64,000 nucleotides of DNA from Palsa-360 sp963719875 (GCA_963719875.1 CAVRDJ010000002.1:2480001-2544000); one strand, 5' to 3'; counted from the stretch's first letter, positions 1-11,869 are shown. A program made the numbers and translations. Notes: generated by a model not told the origin, from the letters alone.

Positions 1-833
<833 letters not shown>

Positions 834-931
834 GTGACTGGTGACTAGTGACTGGTGACTAGTGAACCCCGGACCAAACAAGTAGCGCGGGACGGGTTCT
901 CACCAGTCACCAGTCACCGGTCACCAGTCAC
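834..931. repeat. Inverted heptamer-repeat hairpin between atpD and atpC
   Basis: The left arm (834-865) is four imperfect copies of GTGACTGG/GTGACTAG. The right arm (900-931) is the complementary array of TCACCAGT units. The arms can pair over about 30 bases around a 34-base loop. It begins directly after the atpD stop codon and ends 8 bases before the atpC start. It has no T-run, so it looks more like a processing or stability hairpin than a terminator. Confidence 0.85.
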
Positions 932-939
932 AATTCATC

Positions 940-1386
940 ATGGCTGACACATTCACACTCGAAGTGGTCACACCGGCGCGGCAAGTCGTGCACGAAGCGG
1001 TGAACGAGGCGCAGATCCCGGTGCTGGGCGGGTACATTGGCGTGCTGCCGGGGCACACGCCGCTGCTGGCCGAGATGGGAATCGGCGAACTCAGCTACCA
1101 CGTTGGAAATCGTGTAGTTTCCTGCACCGCGATCGGCGGATTCGTGGAAGTCCTGGCCGATCGCGTGATCGTGCTGGCGGACAGCGCGGAACGCGCGGAA
1201 GAAATCAACGTGGCGCGCGCGGAGGCTGCCCGCGACCGCGCCCAGAAGCGCCTGGCAACTCCCAACGACACGAGCGTGGATTGGAAGCGCGCGGAGGAAT
1301 CTCTGAAGCGCGCCCAGGTGCGGTTGCAAGTCGCGGCAAAGGCGGGCGCATCCCCCGTTGCTTCATCGGCGGCAGCGTCCCACTAG
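940..1386 (+). CDS. atpC: ATP synthase F1 subunit epsilon
   Basis: Epsilon subunit of the F1 central stalk, which couples rotation to catalysis and can inhibit ATP hydrolysis. The 148-residue protein has the N-terminal beta-sandwich (TFTLEVVTPARQVVHE, then GGYIGVLPGHTPLLAEMGIGEL) and a C-terminal helical hairpin (residues about 88-135, rich in Ala/Arg/Glu). The last 12 residues are a short Ala/Ser tail. The start at 940 follows the hairpin spacer and has no clear Shine-Dalgarno sequence, so translation may depend on the upstream gene or on the folded spacer. It follows atpD as expected for an atp operon. Confidence 0.95.
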   Translation: MADTFTLEVVTPARQVVHEAVNEAQIPVLGGYIGVLPGHTPLLAEMGIGELSYHVGNRVVSCTAIGGFVEVLADRVIVLADSAERAEEINVARAEAARDRAQKRLATPNDTSVDWKRAEESLKRAQVRLQVAAKAGASPVASSAAASH

Positions 1387-1430
1387 GCAAGCCTGAAATT
1401 CCCACCGGAAGCGCTAAGATCAATTTATAT

Positions 1431-1685
1431 ATGGAAGAAATCACAATGTACTGCACGAGTTGGTGCGTCGATTGCCGCCGCGCCAAGAAATTCTTGAAGG
1501 ATCGCGAAGTGAACTTCGTCGAAGTGAATATCGACGAGGATGTCGATGCCGAGGATCTCGTGCTCCAGGTAAACGAGGGCCTCAGAAAAGTGCCTACCAT
1601 CAAGATCGGCGACCGCTTTTTTGCCTGCAGCCCGTTTGATCCCTACCAGCTTTCCTCCGAATTGAATATTCCCCTGAACAAATAG
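1431..1685 (+). CDS. Glutaredoxin-like thiol-disulfide protein
   Basis: Small 84-residue thioredoxin-fold protein of the glutaredoxin/mycoredoxin type, likely a cytoplasmic thiol-disulfide reductase. The start at 1431 gives a protein beginning MEEITMYCTSWCVDC, with the redox motif CVDC right after the first beta strand, the cis-proline segment VPTI, and no extra domain. A longer open frame reaches upstream over the end of atpC, but the family normally starts a few residues before the CxxC. It lies 44 bases after atpC on the same strand. The physiological reductant cannot be told from the sequence. Confidence 0.85.
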   Translation: MEEITMYCTSWCVDCRRAKKFLKDREVNFVEVNIDEDVDAEDLVLQVNEGLRKVPTIKIGDRFFACSPFDPYQLSSELNIPLNK

Positions 1686-1754
1686 GCTTTTCTCTCTGTT
1701 CAAGGTTTCTCCAAATTTAGGCCAGGCTTTCAACACAGAGAACACAGTGAAATT

Positions 1755-2945
1755 CTAGGAGACTGCTGAAGCAAAAACCAGACCCGCTCCCCTTGTCATC
1801 ACGCCTGAAACTTCAAGTTTGCTATCGAGAAAAACGAGGTCCGCGTCCGCGCCCGGGGCGAGCACACCTTTGCGCGCGCCAAGGCCGACTTGCCGCGCCG
1901 GATTCGCGGTCACCATCCGCAGCGCCGAGGGGAATGGGACGCCGAGGGCCACTATATTCCGCAGTGCGCGGTCCAGCGTGAGCGTGCTTCCCGCCAGCTT
2001 GCCTTCCGCATTGCGGGCGACTCCTCCCGAAACCTTCACTTCAAACATTCCCAACTGGTATTTCCCGTCGGGCATTCCCGTGGCGGATATGCCATCGCTC
2101 ACCAGGATCACGCGTTCCGGCGTTTTCAGCTCGACGAGCATCCGCATCGCCGCTTCGTCCACGTGAACTCCATCGGCGATCAACTCGGCGCTCACTTTGG
2201 GCGAAGTCAGCACCGCGCCGATCACGCCTGTTCCGCGGTGCGAAAAAGGGCGCATGGCGTTGAAGACGTGCGCGGCATGGCTGGCGCCCGCCTCAATGGC
2301 TGCCTGGGCTTGCTCGTAGGTGGCATCCGTGTGGCCAAGCGACACGATCAGGCCCGCCTGGCGCGCCGCTGAAATTAAATCGAGAGCGCCAGGCAGCTCC
2401 GGCGCGAGCGTCAGAATTTGCGCGGTTCCGCGCGCTTCCCGGAGAAGCTGCTTGAGCAACTCCGAGGAAGGAGGCACGATCCATTTTTCCGGGTGCACTC
2501 CCCGGCGCGCCGGACTAATGAAGGGCCCCTCGAAATGGATTCCCAGGATTTCCGCGGAGAGTTCGCGAGTCGCATATTGGCTGGTATTAAGGATGAAGTG
2601 CGCGATACCCGCCACGCTGTCGCACGTTTCCTTTTCGCTAGCCGTTACGGTCGTTGCCACCAGGGAAGTAGTGCCGTGCGCCGCCACGCTTGCGGTAATG
2701 ATTTCCAGAGACTCGCGGGTGCCTTCCATGACGTCGTGTCCGCCCGCTCCGTGAATGTGGACATCGACAAAGCCCGGCACAATGGTTCTTCCGCTCGCGT
2801 TGATTTCGCGCGCGCCACGCGGCAAATCCGTTTTTCCTCGCTGGCCGACGGCGGAAATCTCGCTCCCCCGAATGACGACAACGGCATCGGCAATTTCTTC
2901 GAAGGGAGTGAAGGCCCGGTCAGCGTGGATGACAATCGGCTGCAT
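1755..2945 (-). CDS. nagA: N-acetylglucosamine-6-phosphate deacetylase
   Basis: Cytoplasmic amidohydrolase that removes acetate from GlcNAc-6-phosphate in amino-sugar catabolism and cell-wall recycling. The 396-residue protein shows the family motifs in order: HIHGAGGHD (metal-binding HxH region, residues about 63-71), HFEGPFISPARRG, SLGHTDATY, GASHAAHVFNAMRPF and LVSDGISATG with the catalytic Asp. Length matches the family. It is transcribed away from the TonB gene. No nagB or PTS gene is next to it, so it may act in murein recycling rather than in a dedicated chitin pathway (inference). Confidence 0.95.
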   Translation of the reverse strand: MQPIVIHADRAFTPFEEIADAVVVIRGSEISAVGQRGKTDLPRGAREINASGRTIVPGFVDVHIHGAGGHDVMEGTRESLEIITASVAAHGTTSLVATTVTASEKETCDSVAGIAHFILNTSQYATRELSAEILGIHFEGPFISPARRGVHPEKWIVPPSSELLKQLLREARGTAQILTLAPELPGALDLISAARQAGLIVSLGHTDATYEQAQAAIEAGASHAAHVFNAMRPFSHRGTGVIGAVLTSPKVSAELIADGVHVDEAAMRMLVELKTPERVILVSDGISATGMPDGKYQLGMFEVKVSGGVARNAEGKLAGSTLTLDRALRNIVALGVPFPSALRMVTANPARQVGLGARKGVLAPGADADLVFLDSKLEVSGVMTRGAGLVFASAVS

Positions 2946-3382
2946 ATGGATGGCATCATCCTACTTGAAACGCGGCGAAATTGGGAACCACGCTGCACGC
3001 GGGCTTTCCGGGCCGCCTGTCTTTTTGGGGTTCGTAAGGTTGCGGGGCAACCTTTATCCCGAGGCATGGTTCTTGTCTGGGGAGGGTAGCGGTGCTAGAC
3101 TCTGGGGCGGGCATGGCACCCTCAAGAGGTGAATCGGGCTTGATCGATCGATGGTCAAAGCACCTCATAGCCGCTGTCATTTCTGTTCTCCATCTGCCCC
3201 CCCAGGTGGCCATCGGATCAGGTGGCTGTTAAGAAACAGTAGTACAAAAGTCCTATTCAGACCCCCAGCCCAGCCCAGTACATTTGTACCGCACGCGGCA
3301 GCGCCAGCCTCGCTCCTGTTTAACCACAGGTGGTCAGCTGTCTCTACGCGCTCGGAATCCAAAAGATAGGCGACGTGACGAT
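2946..3382. other. Divergent intergenic region nagA / tonB
   Basis: This 437-base region lies between the divergent nagA and tonB starts and must hold their promoters. I see no convincing gene, RNA or terminator here. Short frames inside it lack family-like sequence. A GATCGATCGATGG stretch lies at about 3140. Confidence 0.5.
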
Positions 3383-4561
3383 ATGACAACGATGACCCAA
3401 CAACTTACGCAGGGGAGTCTCCGGCTTCGCCCGGCATCCCCATCGTCCGGTCAGAATCCCCAAGCATGGAAGGCTGTGCTGGGAACCAAGCCTGTGAGCG
3501 CGCGCTTTTCACTCCTGCCGGAAACCAAACCACGCATGAGCGCGCTGGGGACCAGCGTGATCATTCAGATCTGCCTGGTGACAATTGTCGTTATTCTCCC
3601 TTTGTTGTTTCCCCAGCAGATGATTCCCCATGCGATGTACATGGTGACGGACCTTGCGGGACCGCCGCTCGATATTCCCGAGCCGCCGAAACCCAAACCT
3701 CCTGCTCCCCCCAAAGTAGTGAAGGTGCAGCCTCCACCTCCGGTGGAGAAGCCAGAACCGCCAAAGCCGAATATTGCAAAATTCTTTGCGCCCAAGATTG
3801 AAGCGCCGAAGCCAAAGCCTCGACAAGTCGAGGCCGAACTCCCGAAGGTCAACGACACGTTTCAGCCGCTGAATCTCAAGGTGGACACGGCCCAGCCAGC
3901 CCGGCCGCGTGAACCCGTGAAGACCGGCCTCATGACAGCCGGCAGCTCGGCAGTTCCGACCATTACAAAACCCACGCCTGTCGAGAAGGTTCAAACCGGC
4001 GGATTCGGCGATCCCAATGGGCTTACCGGGCCAAGCGATCCGAATAAGCGAGCCAATGTCGGCGCATTCGGCAATCCCGCATTGCCTCCCGGGCCTGGCT
4101 ACGGGAATGGCTCAGGCGGCGCCAATGGCCAACGAGGAATCATCGCCAGCACGGGATTCGGCAATGGAGTGGCCATCCCGCCATCGGGCGGCGGAAAGAA
4201 AGGCGGAACAGTTCAAACCGCCGGCTTCGCCAACACAAATGATCAAGTCGCCCAAACGCCAAAGAAGAAAGTGGACGACGCCCCGGCGGTCGAGCCGGTC
4301 GTAATCTTGGCCAAACCAAGGCCGGTGTATTCAGCGGAGGCGCTCAAGCTGAACCTGGAAGGCGAGGTTCTGCTGGAGGTGGTGTTTCCCGCATCGGGCG
4401 GTGAGGTGCAAGTGAATCGAGTAGTCAAGGGCCTGGGCCACGGATTGGACGAGGCGGCCATGAAGGCGGCGCAACAAATCAAATACAAGCCCGCACTTTC
4501 GAACGGTCATCCGGTCGACTTTCCGGCAGTGGTTCATATTGTGTTTCAAACCGCATACTGA
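3383..4561 (+). CDS. TonB-family energy transducer
   Basis: Inner-membrane-anchored periplasmic protein that passes proton-motive-force energy to TonB-dependent outer-membrane receptors. Read from the ATG at 3383 it has 392 residues: a cytoplasmic N-terminus of about 53 residues, one membrane helix (about 54-76, SVIIQICLVTIVVILPLLF), a proline-rich stretch (PEPPKPKPPAPPK, VQPPPPVEKPEPPKP), a Gly/Pro spacer, and a C-terminal TonB domain (about 300-392, containing PRPVYSAEALKLNLEGEV and AAQQIKYKPAL). An in-frame start 99 bases upstream is possible but adds a charged leader. No exbB/exbD is adjacent. A secreted M48 peptidase follows after 25 bases. Confidence 0.9.
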   Translation: MTTMTQQLTQGSLRLRPASPSSGQNPQAWKAVLGTKPVSARFSLLPETKPRMSALGTSVIIQICLVTIVVILPLLFPQQMIPHAMYMVTDLAGPPLDIPEPPKPKPPAPPKVVKVQPPPPVEKPEPPKPNIAKFFAPKIEAPKPKPRQVEAELPKVNDTFQPLNLKVDTAQPARPREPVKTGLMTAGSSAVPTITKPTPVEKVQTGGFGDPNGLTGPSDPNKRANVGAFGNPALPPGPGYGNGSGGANGQRGIIASTGFGNGVAIPPSGGGKKGGTVQTAGFANTNDQVAQTPKKKVDDAPAVEPVVILAKPRPVYSAEALKLNLEGEVLLEVVFPASGGEVQVNRVVKGLGHGLDEAAMKAAQQIKYKPALSNGHPVDFPAVVHIVFQTAY

Positions 4562-4586
4562 CTTTTAACTTAGGTTCGGAGGGGAT

Positions 4587-6314
4587 ATGCGCATTATCAA
4601 GACGGTGTTGGTGGTTCTGGCGCTGAGTGCTCTGCCGCTACATGCGGCTGATTCGCCCAATAACGCTTTGGACCAGATTGTGGATCGAATCGTCAGCACG
4701 GAACAGACTGAGATGAACTCTCTCAAGCCTTTTACGCCGCTGGTGGAGACGTACATTCAGAATCTCAGGGGAGACAACAATCTTGGCTCGGTTCCGGCCG
4801 GAGATAGGTATTTCCTCGGCCGCGCGGTTCTTGCCAAGGGTGTCAGTCTCGACCCCCTGACAGATGGCGGTGAAGCCGGGGGCAAGAGGAGGATGTTTAG
4901 CGGCCTCGGCAACATGCTGTCTCTGACTATGGAGTATTTGCCGCAAGGTTTCCTCCAGATGATCTATGTGGACACGAACGGCTTCGACAAGCAGCACTAC
5001 AAGTTTGACTATGTTCGCCGGGAGTTTCTCGGCGAAGTCCGTACCCTGGTGTTCGATGTGACTCCTTTGGCCAAGGCCGGCAAGGGACGCTTCTCCGGCC
5101 GCATCTGGGTCGAAGACCAGGACTTCCACGTCGTCCGTTTCAACGGGGCGTACAGCGGAAGCTCGCGCACCAACTACTACTTCCATTTTGATAGCTGGCG
5201 CGTGAATACCGGCCCGAACCTGTGGCTACCGGCATTCATCTACAGCGAAGAGTCGGACCTGAATTTTGCCCTGTCCAAGCGGCTATCCTTCAAGGCGCAG
5301 ACCCGGCTGTGGGGCTACAACCTCGGCCACTCCGCGCAGGAGCAGGAACTCAGCAAGATCCTGATCGAATCGCAGACGCCGGTGAAGGACCAGACCACCA
5401 CGGCGAACGACATCAATCCCGTGATGGCGCAGCGCAACTGGGATCGCCAGGCGGAAGATAACGTCGTCGACCGGCTGGAGCGCCTTGGTTTGCTTGCTCC
5501 CGAGGGCGAAGTGGACAAGGTTCTCGAGACCGTGGTGAACAACCTCGAGGTGACTAACAACCTGGACATCCAGCCCGAAATCCGCTGCCGCGTGCTGCTG
5601 ACTTCGACCCTGGAATCCTTTGCCATCGGCCACACCATTGTGTTCAGCCGCGGCTTGATCGATGTGTTGCCGGATGAACCCAGCCTGGCGACCATGGTCT
5701 CCCACGAATTAGCTCACGTCGTGCTCGGCCATCGCATTGACGGACAGTACGCCTTCTTCGATCGCCTGCTGTTCGACGAGAAGGACACGTTCCGTCACTT
5801 CGGCTTCGCGCGCACCCAGGCGGAAGAGGATGCGGCCAACACCAAAGCCAACGAACTGCTGCAGAGCTCGCCCTATAAGGAACAACTCGCCACGGCGAAG
5901 CTCTTCATGGATGCCCTCGAAACTCGTCAGAAAGACATCCCGAACCTGATCAGCCCGCACCTCGGCGATCGCGTACCCGTGGGCATGTCGATGGCCTCTG
6001 CTACTCCAACGTCTCAGCCGCCGGCCGGCCCGAATGCATCAACCGACCCAAAGGCGAAGGCCGCCGCATCTCCAGTCGTCGCGTTGCCGCTCGGCGGCCG
6101 CGTCAAGATGGACCCCTGGAGCGACAAGCTCGAAATGCTGAAGGCCAAGCCCGTGGGAACGGTGGCGGAACGGGAAAAGATGCCGTTTGAAGTTACCCCG
6201 TTCATGCTTTACTTGACCCGCCAGGTCAATACCAACAGCAGTTCCGTTATGCCCGGCGGCCCAGCCACGGCGGCCACGAAAGCTGTCGCTGCTGACAAAG
6301 CACCACAGCGATAA
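4587..6314 (+). CDS. Secreted M48-family zinc metallopeptidase with N-terminal lipoprotein-sorting-like region
   Basis: Exported 575-residue protein with signal peptide MRIIKTVLVVLALSALPLHA and a strong ribosome site (GGAGGG) before the ATG. Residues about 80-230 resemble an outer-membrane lipoprotein-sorting beta fold (GRIWVEDQDFHVVRFNGAYSG, YYFHFDSWRVNTGPNLWLPA). Residues about 320-455 are an M48 catalytic domain with HELAH at 373-377 and a downstream EEDAANTKA segment that offers the third zinc ligand. The last 120 residues are Pro/Ala-rich. It probably acts in the periplasm on envelope proteins. It is close behind the TonB gene, probably co-transcribed, and ends at a strong terminator. 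The substrate is unknown. Confidence 0.8.
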   Translation: MRIIKTVLVVLALSALPLHAADSPNNALDQIVDRIVSTEQTEMNSLKPFTPLVETYIQNLRGDNNLGSVPAGDRYFLGRAVLAKGVSLDPLTDGGEAGGKRRMFSGLGNMLSLTMEYLPQGFLQMIYVDTNGFDKQHYKFDYVRREFLGEVRTLVFDVTPLAKAGKGRFSGRIWVEDQDFHVVRFNGAYSGSSRTNYYFHFDSWRVNTGPNLWLPAFIYSEESDLNFALSKRLSFKAQTRLWGYNLGHSAQEQELSKILIESQTPVKDQTTTANDINPVMAQRNWDRQAEDNVVDRLERLGLLAPEGEVDKVLETVVNNLEVTNNLDIQPEIRCRVLLTSTLESFAIGHTIVFSRGLIDVLPDEPSLATMVSHELAHVVLGHRIDGQYAFFDRLLFDEKDTFRHFGFARTQAEEDAANTKANELLQSSPYKEQLATAKLFMDALETRQKDIPNLISPHLGDRVPVGMSMASATPTSQPPAGPNASTDPKAKAAASPVVALPLGGRVKMDPWSDKLEMLKAKPVGTVAEREKMPFEVTPFMLYLTRQVNTNSSSVMPGGPATAATKAVAADKAPQR

Positions 6315-6340
6315 CTACAGGGACACCCCTCCATACCGAA

Positions 6341-6382
6341 AGCGGCCAGCCCTACTCAGCCCGGGCTGGCCGCTTGGTTTTT
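6341..6382 (+). terminator. Rho-independent terminator after the M48 gene
   Basis: A perfect 12-bp stem (AGCGGCCAGCCC at 6341-6352 with GGGCTGGCCGCT at 6363-6374) with a 10-base loop is followed by TGGTTTTTG. It sits 26 bases after the M48 stop codon and ends the tonB-M48 unit. Confidence 0.9.
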
Positions 6383-6742
6383 GTGAGCACGTCGCACATC
6401 TCACCTCATCCATTCCCACCCGATGAACTACTGGCGTGCCAGTGCCTGGGAGATGAGCGGGCGGGTGGCACAGCCGTTGAGATGGTTTTGATCTTCCGGG
6501 TGGGCGCTCCTTCGTCCGCCGCGGTGGAAAGGGGCGGAGGGTTTAGCTTTTCATTCCATTGGTGGGCCTGTCAGTTGACGGGGTCAACCCGGATCGATCC
6601 GTTCTTGAGATTTGTGTAACAGGAAAACATTTCCACTTAAAATCTTTTCCCATTCCGTGTAAATCAAATATATATTTGCGTGACGGGGGAGAGGGTGACT
6701 CCCCGTTGTCGATTTCTTGTGCAGGTTCGGAGGCAAGAAAAA
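6383..6742. other. Noncoding region upstream of a secreted-protein gene
   Basis: A 360-base spacer with no supported gene. Its last part (about 6618-6680) is notably AT-rich (AAATCAAATATATATTTG), fitting a promoter for the gene at 6743, but I cannot place -35 and -10 boxes with confidence. Confidence 0.4.
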
Positions 6743-7285
6743 ATGTGGACGCGCGGAATTCGAGGTTTAGCGGCATTGGGTGTGCTCGTTATGCTAGCTT
6801 GCGTATTTGCGGGATCGAGGGCCAGCCAGGCCGACGATGATCCTTCGGCGAGCTTGATCGGTTCGTGGAGGGGCACGCGTCGAGCGCCGGGGACGACGGC
6901 GGTGCGGCACAACCTTTTGAGTTTCATGCCGGGCGGCGTCGCGATCGAAGCGGGGCCATCGGTTTACGTGACCGGCGCGAATTTCGGGAACCGCACGTTT
7001 GTTGAGACGAGTTTTGCCGGGACGTGGGTCAGCGAGGGGCACGGTAATTTCGTCGCGCATTTGATTGCAAATCTTTTGGATCCGCCGGTGAGCAAGGGAA
7101 CCACGATCGGGACGGAAAATCTCACGTTCCGATTTCATATCGAGAATGGAAAGACTGGGAAGGAATTGAAAGGGACTCTCGAAGGCATCTTTCTGGACAT
7201 GGAAGGGAACACTTTGGCGCAGATGCCTGCGGGCCTTACGTGGGATGCGGCGCCGCTGACGATCACGTCGAATGGGTATAATTAA
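6743..7285 (+). CDS. Secreted hypothetical protein
   Basis: Unrecognised 180-residue exported protein. The ATG at 6743 is preceded by GGAGG at a good distance. The N-terminus is a signal peptide (LAALGVLVMLACVFAGSRASQA). The mature part begins SLIGSWRGTRRAPG and has a beta-rich pattern with FVETSFAGTWVSEGHGNFVAH and GTENLTFRFHIENGKTGKELKG. This looks like a small lipocalin-like or ligand-binding barrel, but that is inference from pattern only. It stands alone between a terminator and a repeat. No function is assigned. Confidence 0.65.
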   Translation: MWTRGIRGLAALGVLVMLACVFAGSRASQADDDPSASLIGSWRGTRRAPGTTAVRHNLLSFMPGGVAIEAGPSVYVTGANFGNRTFVETSFAGTWVSEGHGNFVAHLIANLLDPPVSKGTTIGTENLTFRFHIENGKTGKELKGTLEGIFLDMEGNTLAQMPAGLTWDAAPLTITSNGYN

Positions 7286-7287
7286 AA

Positions 7288-7376
7288 AGTAGCGCAGGCT
7301 TCAGCCTGCGGGTGTTCGTTGCGAGGACCTCGCGCCTGGGCGCAACCAAAATCCACAGGCTGAAGCCTGCGCTACT
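7288..7376. repeat. Family A inverted repeat (copy A1)
   Basis: Left arm GTAGCGCAGGCTTCAGCCTG (from 7289) and right arm CAGGCTGAAGCCTGCGCTAC (ending 7375) flank a loop of about 47 bases that holds a second small hairpin (GCGAGGACCTCGC). It lies 2 bases after the stop codon of the preceding gene. This is the best-preserved member of a family with eight copies in the window. Confidence 0.9.
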
Positions 7377-7429
7377 TGAGATCGCCGACCGAAATAATTT
7401 TCAAAGCGAAAAGTTCGGACGGATTGGGG

Positions 7430-7435
7430 TATACT
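7430..7435 (+). promoter_or_regulatory. Probable -10 box for sodC
   Basis: TATACT ends 9 bases before the sodC ATG. No Shine-Dalgarno sequence lies in the interval. Transcription would begin within a few bases of the start codon, so the message may be leaderless. A good -35 box is not visible. Confidence 0.4.
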
Positions 7436-7444
7436 GCACAAACT

Positions 7445-7966
7445 ATGCGAATCCACAACACAATTGCAATCACGGCAGCACTGGTAATTTCATCGGCGTT
7501 TTCCGCGGCAGCGCAGAAGGCCGTCAAGGTGGAGATGCACGACGGGATGGGCAACAGCGTCGGCACAGCGGAACTTTCACCCGCAGCGCAAGGTGTGAAC
7601 ATTCGTCTCGACCTGAAGAGTCTCCCGCCAGGCGAGCACGCCATCCACGTTCACGGTGTTGCGAAATGCGAAGGCCCGGCATTCGCATCGGCCGGAGGCC
7701 ACTTCAATCCGGACATGAAGCATCATGGCTTGATGAATCCGGACGGCCCGCACGCCGGCGACATGCCGAATTTCACCGTATCCGCGGATGGGACCGCGAA
7801 GGCGACCGTGGTCGCGCCTGGCGTTACGATGGGCGATGATCCTCATTCGATCTTTACCGGCGGCGGAACAGCTCTGGTGATTCACGCGAGCGCCGACGAT
7901 ATGAAGAGCGATCCGGCGGGCAATGCGGGCGCGCGAATCGCCTGCGGCGTGATCGCCAAGATCTAA
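7445..7966 (+). CDS. sodC: Cu/Zn superoxide dismutase, exported
   Basis: Periplasmic enzyme that dismutates superoxide to oxygen and hydrogen peroxide. The 173-residue precursor has signal peptide IAITAALVISSAFSAAAQ and the metal-site motifs HAIHVHG (two copper His), FASAGGHFNP, KHHG, GPHAGDMPN and, near the end, ALVIHASADDMKSDPAGNAGARIACGV with the last copper His and the disulfide Cys pairing with KCEGP. All expected ligands are present. The start at 7445 is chosen because it opens directly onto the signal peptide. It is a single gene between a family A repeat and the rRNA leader. Confidence 0.95.
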   Translation: MRIHNTIAITAALVISSAFSAAAQKAVKVEMHDGMGNSVGTAELSPAAQGVNIRLDLKSLPPGEHAIHVHGVAKCEGPAFASAGGHFNPDMKHHGLMNPDGPHAGDMPNFTVSADGTAKATVVAPGVTMGDDPHSIFTGGGTALVIHASADDMKSDPAGNAGARIACGVIAKI

Positions 7967-8076
7967 GGAATCCGGTGGGATTCCTGGATATTCGGAAGGC
8001 GGGCCAGGCGATTTTTGCCCGTAAATCGCGCGGCCTGGGGGAAATTCACAGGATTGTCACATTCGCAAAAAGGACC

Positions 8077-8106
8077 GCTTGACGAGCCAGAAGATTCTGA
8101 TATACT
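8077..8106 (+). promoter_or_regulatory. Strong sigma-70 promoter with extended -10, upstream of 23S
   Basis: TTGACG (8079-8084) and TATACT (8101-8106) are separated by 16 bases. TG at 8098-8099 makes an extended -10 (TGATATACT). A 7-bp palindrome (ATTCGTC-T-GACGAAT, 8111-8125) covers the expected start of transcription. It drives the region leading into the 23S gene. Confidence 0.75.
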
Positions 8107-8111
8107 CTCGA

Positions 8112-8276
8112 TTCGTCTGACGAATAGCTGTAGCTGCCAGGGACGTTCAGAGTTTCGATCGACCTGTCGCAAGTGAGGTCAATTACGAACTCAGGATAGT
8201 AAATTAGTCGAGCATCGCGCGAACCCGTCCGGGTAGTTACGGACGGCTTGGCCCGGCGCTCGACGCCGGGTTTTTT
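8112..8276 (+). ncRNA. Putative structured leader RNA or small RNA ahead of 23S
   Basis: About 165 bases run from the promoter's expected start to an intrinsic terminator. Visible helices are ATTCGTC/GACGAAT (8111-8125), an outer GAGTTTCG/CGAACTC stem (8150-8157 with 8186-8192) enclosing GACCT/AGGTC (8161-8165 with 8176-8180), CCGTCC/GGACGG (8225-8230 with 8241-8246), then the terminator. It encodes no plausible protein or tRNA. It could be a free small RNA, or the start of the rRNA transcript that is read through by antitermination. I could not match it to a named RNA family. Confidence 0.45.
8252..8276 (+). terminator. Intrinsic terminator upstream of the rRNA genes
   Basis: CCCGGCG/CGCCGGG stem with a 5-base loop, followed directly by six T. 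It lies about 300 bases before the 23S 5' end on the same strand, so rRNA transcripts from the promoter at 8079 would need antitermination to pass it. Confidence 0.8.
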
Positions 8277-8348
8277 ATTGTTCCGCCTCTTTGTAAATGG
8301 GGTGAACGTTCCACCGGGAGTGGGACGCCCCGATCTGACCGGGGACAA

Positions 8349-8372
8349 CGTTCTTTGACAACTGAATAGGCT
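8349..8372 (+). promoter_or_regulatory. boxA-like antiterminator and outer pre-23S processing stem
   Basis: GTTCTTTGACAACTGAATAG resembles the boxA-containing leader of bacterial rRNA operons (TGTTCTTTGAAAAC type). The segment CTTTGACAACTGAATAGGC can pair with GCCTATTCAGTTGCAAAG at 11650-11667, with one bulged A, forming an outer stem around the whole 23S precursor. Confidence 0.7.
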
Positions 8373-8579
8373 GGCATTTTGTATCGCGTTTTGCATTCGC
8401 ACGAATGCAAGGCGTGGTGCGAAATCTGCAAATTCTGCTCGAGCAGAGCAAATTGTGGAAAGGCGAGCTTGCTCAATTGCCTTCCGGACCAGTGCGACGG
8501 CGAAGTTTTTGCCGCGGTGCTGCCCGGGGCGTTCATTCCTCTTAGTGGGAATGGGCGTGACGGCTTGGGTAAGTTTTAT

Positions 8580-11554
<2,975 letters not shown>

Positions 11555-11680
11555 ATAAAACTTTCCCAATCTGTCAACCTCCGGGCATTTCTCGGAGCAG
11601 GCAGTCTGACGATAAGCTCATGGTCGAGAAGAATTTGCAGAAAACAAAAGCCTATTCAGTTGCAAAGTTTGAAAGTACGG

Positions 11681-11728
11681 GAGTTGAGAGTTTGTTCCTA
11701 TAAACTCTTAACTCTCGACTCTCAACTA
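11681..11728. repeat. Hairpin with GAGTTGAGAG-type repeats in the 23S-5S spacer
   Basis: GAGTTGAGAGTTT (11681-11693) pairs with AAACTCTTAACTC (11702-11714) with one G-T pair, and a second complementary unit (CGACTCTCAACT) follows. It sits between 23S and 5S and may serve as a processing hairpin. Confidence 0.6.
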
Positions 11729-11739
11729 ATTTTTGACTT

Positions 11740-11857
<118 letters not shown>

Positions 11858-11869
11858 TATTTTTTCCGA

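Noticed and set aside
834..931. Possible CRISPR array from GTGACTG repeats
   Set aside because: The units are 7-8 bases, directly adjacent, and form one inverted hairpin; there are no spacers of constant length.
8237..8536. 99-codon minus-strand frame in the rRNA leader
   Set aside because: It covers a terminator and the boxA region, has no ribosome site and no protein-like composition.
7967..8579. Missing 16S 3' end or spacer tRNA upstream of 23S
   Set aside because: I looked for the anti-Shine-Dalgarno end and tRNA features in this stretch and found none, so the 23S is not the tail of a normal 16S-23S-5S operon here.
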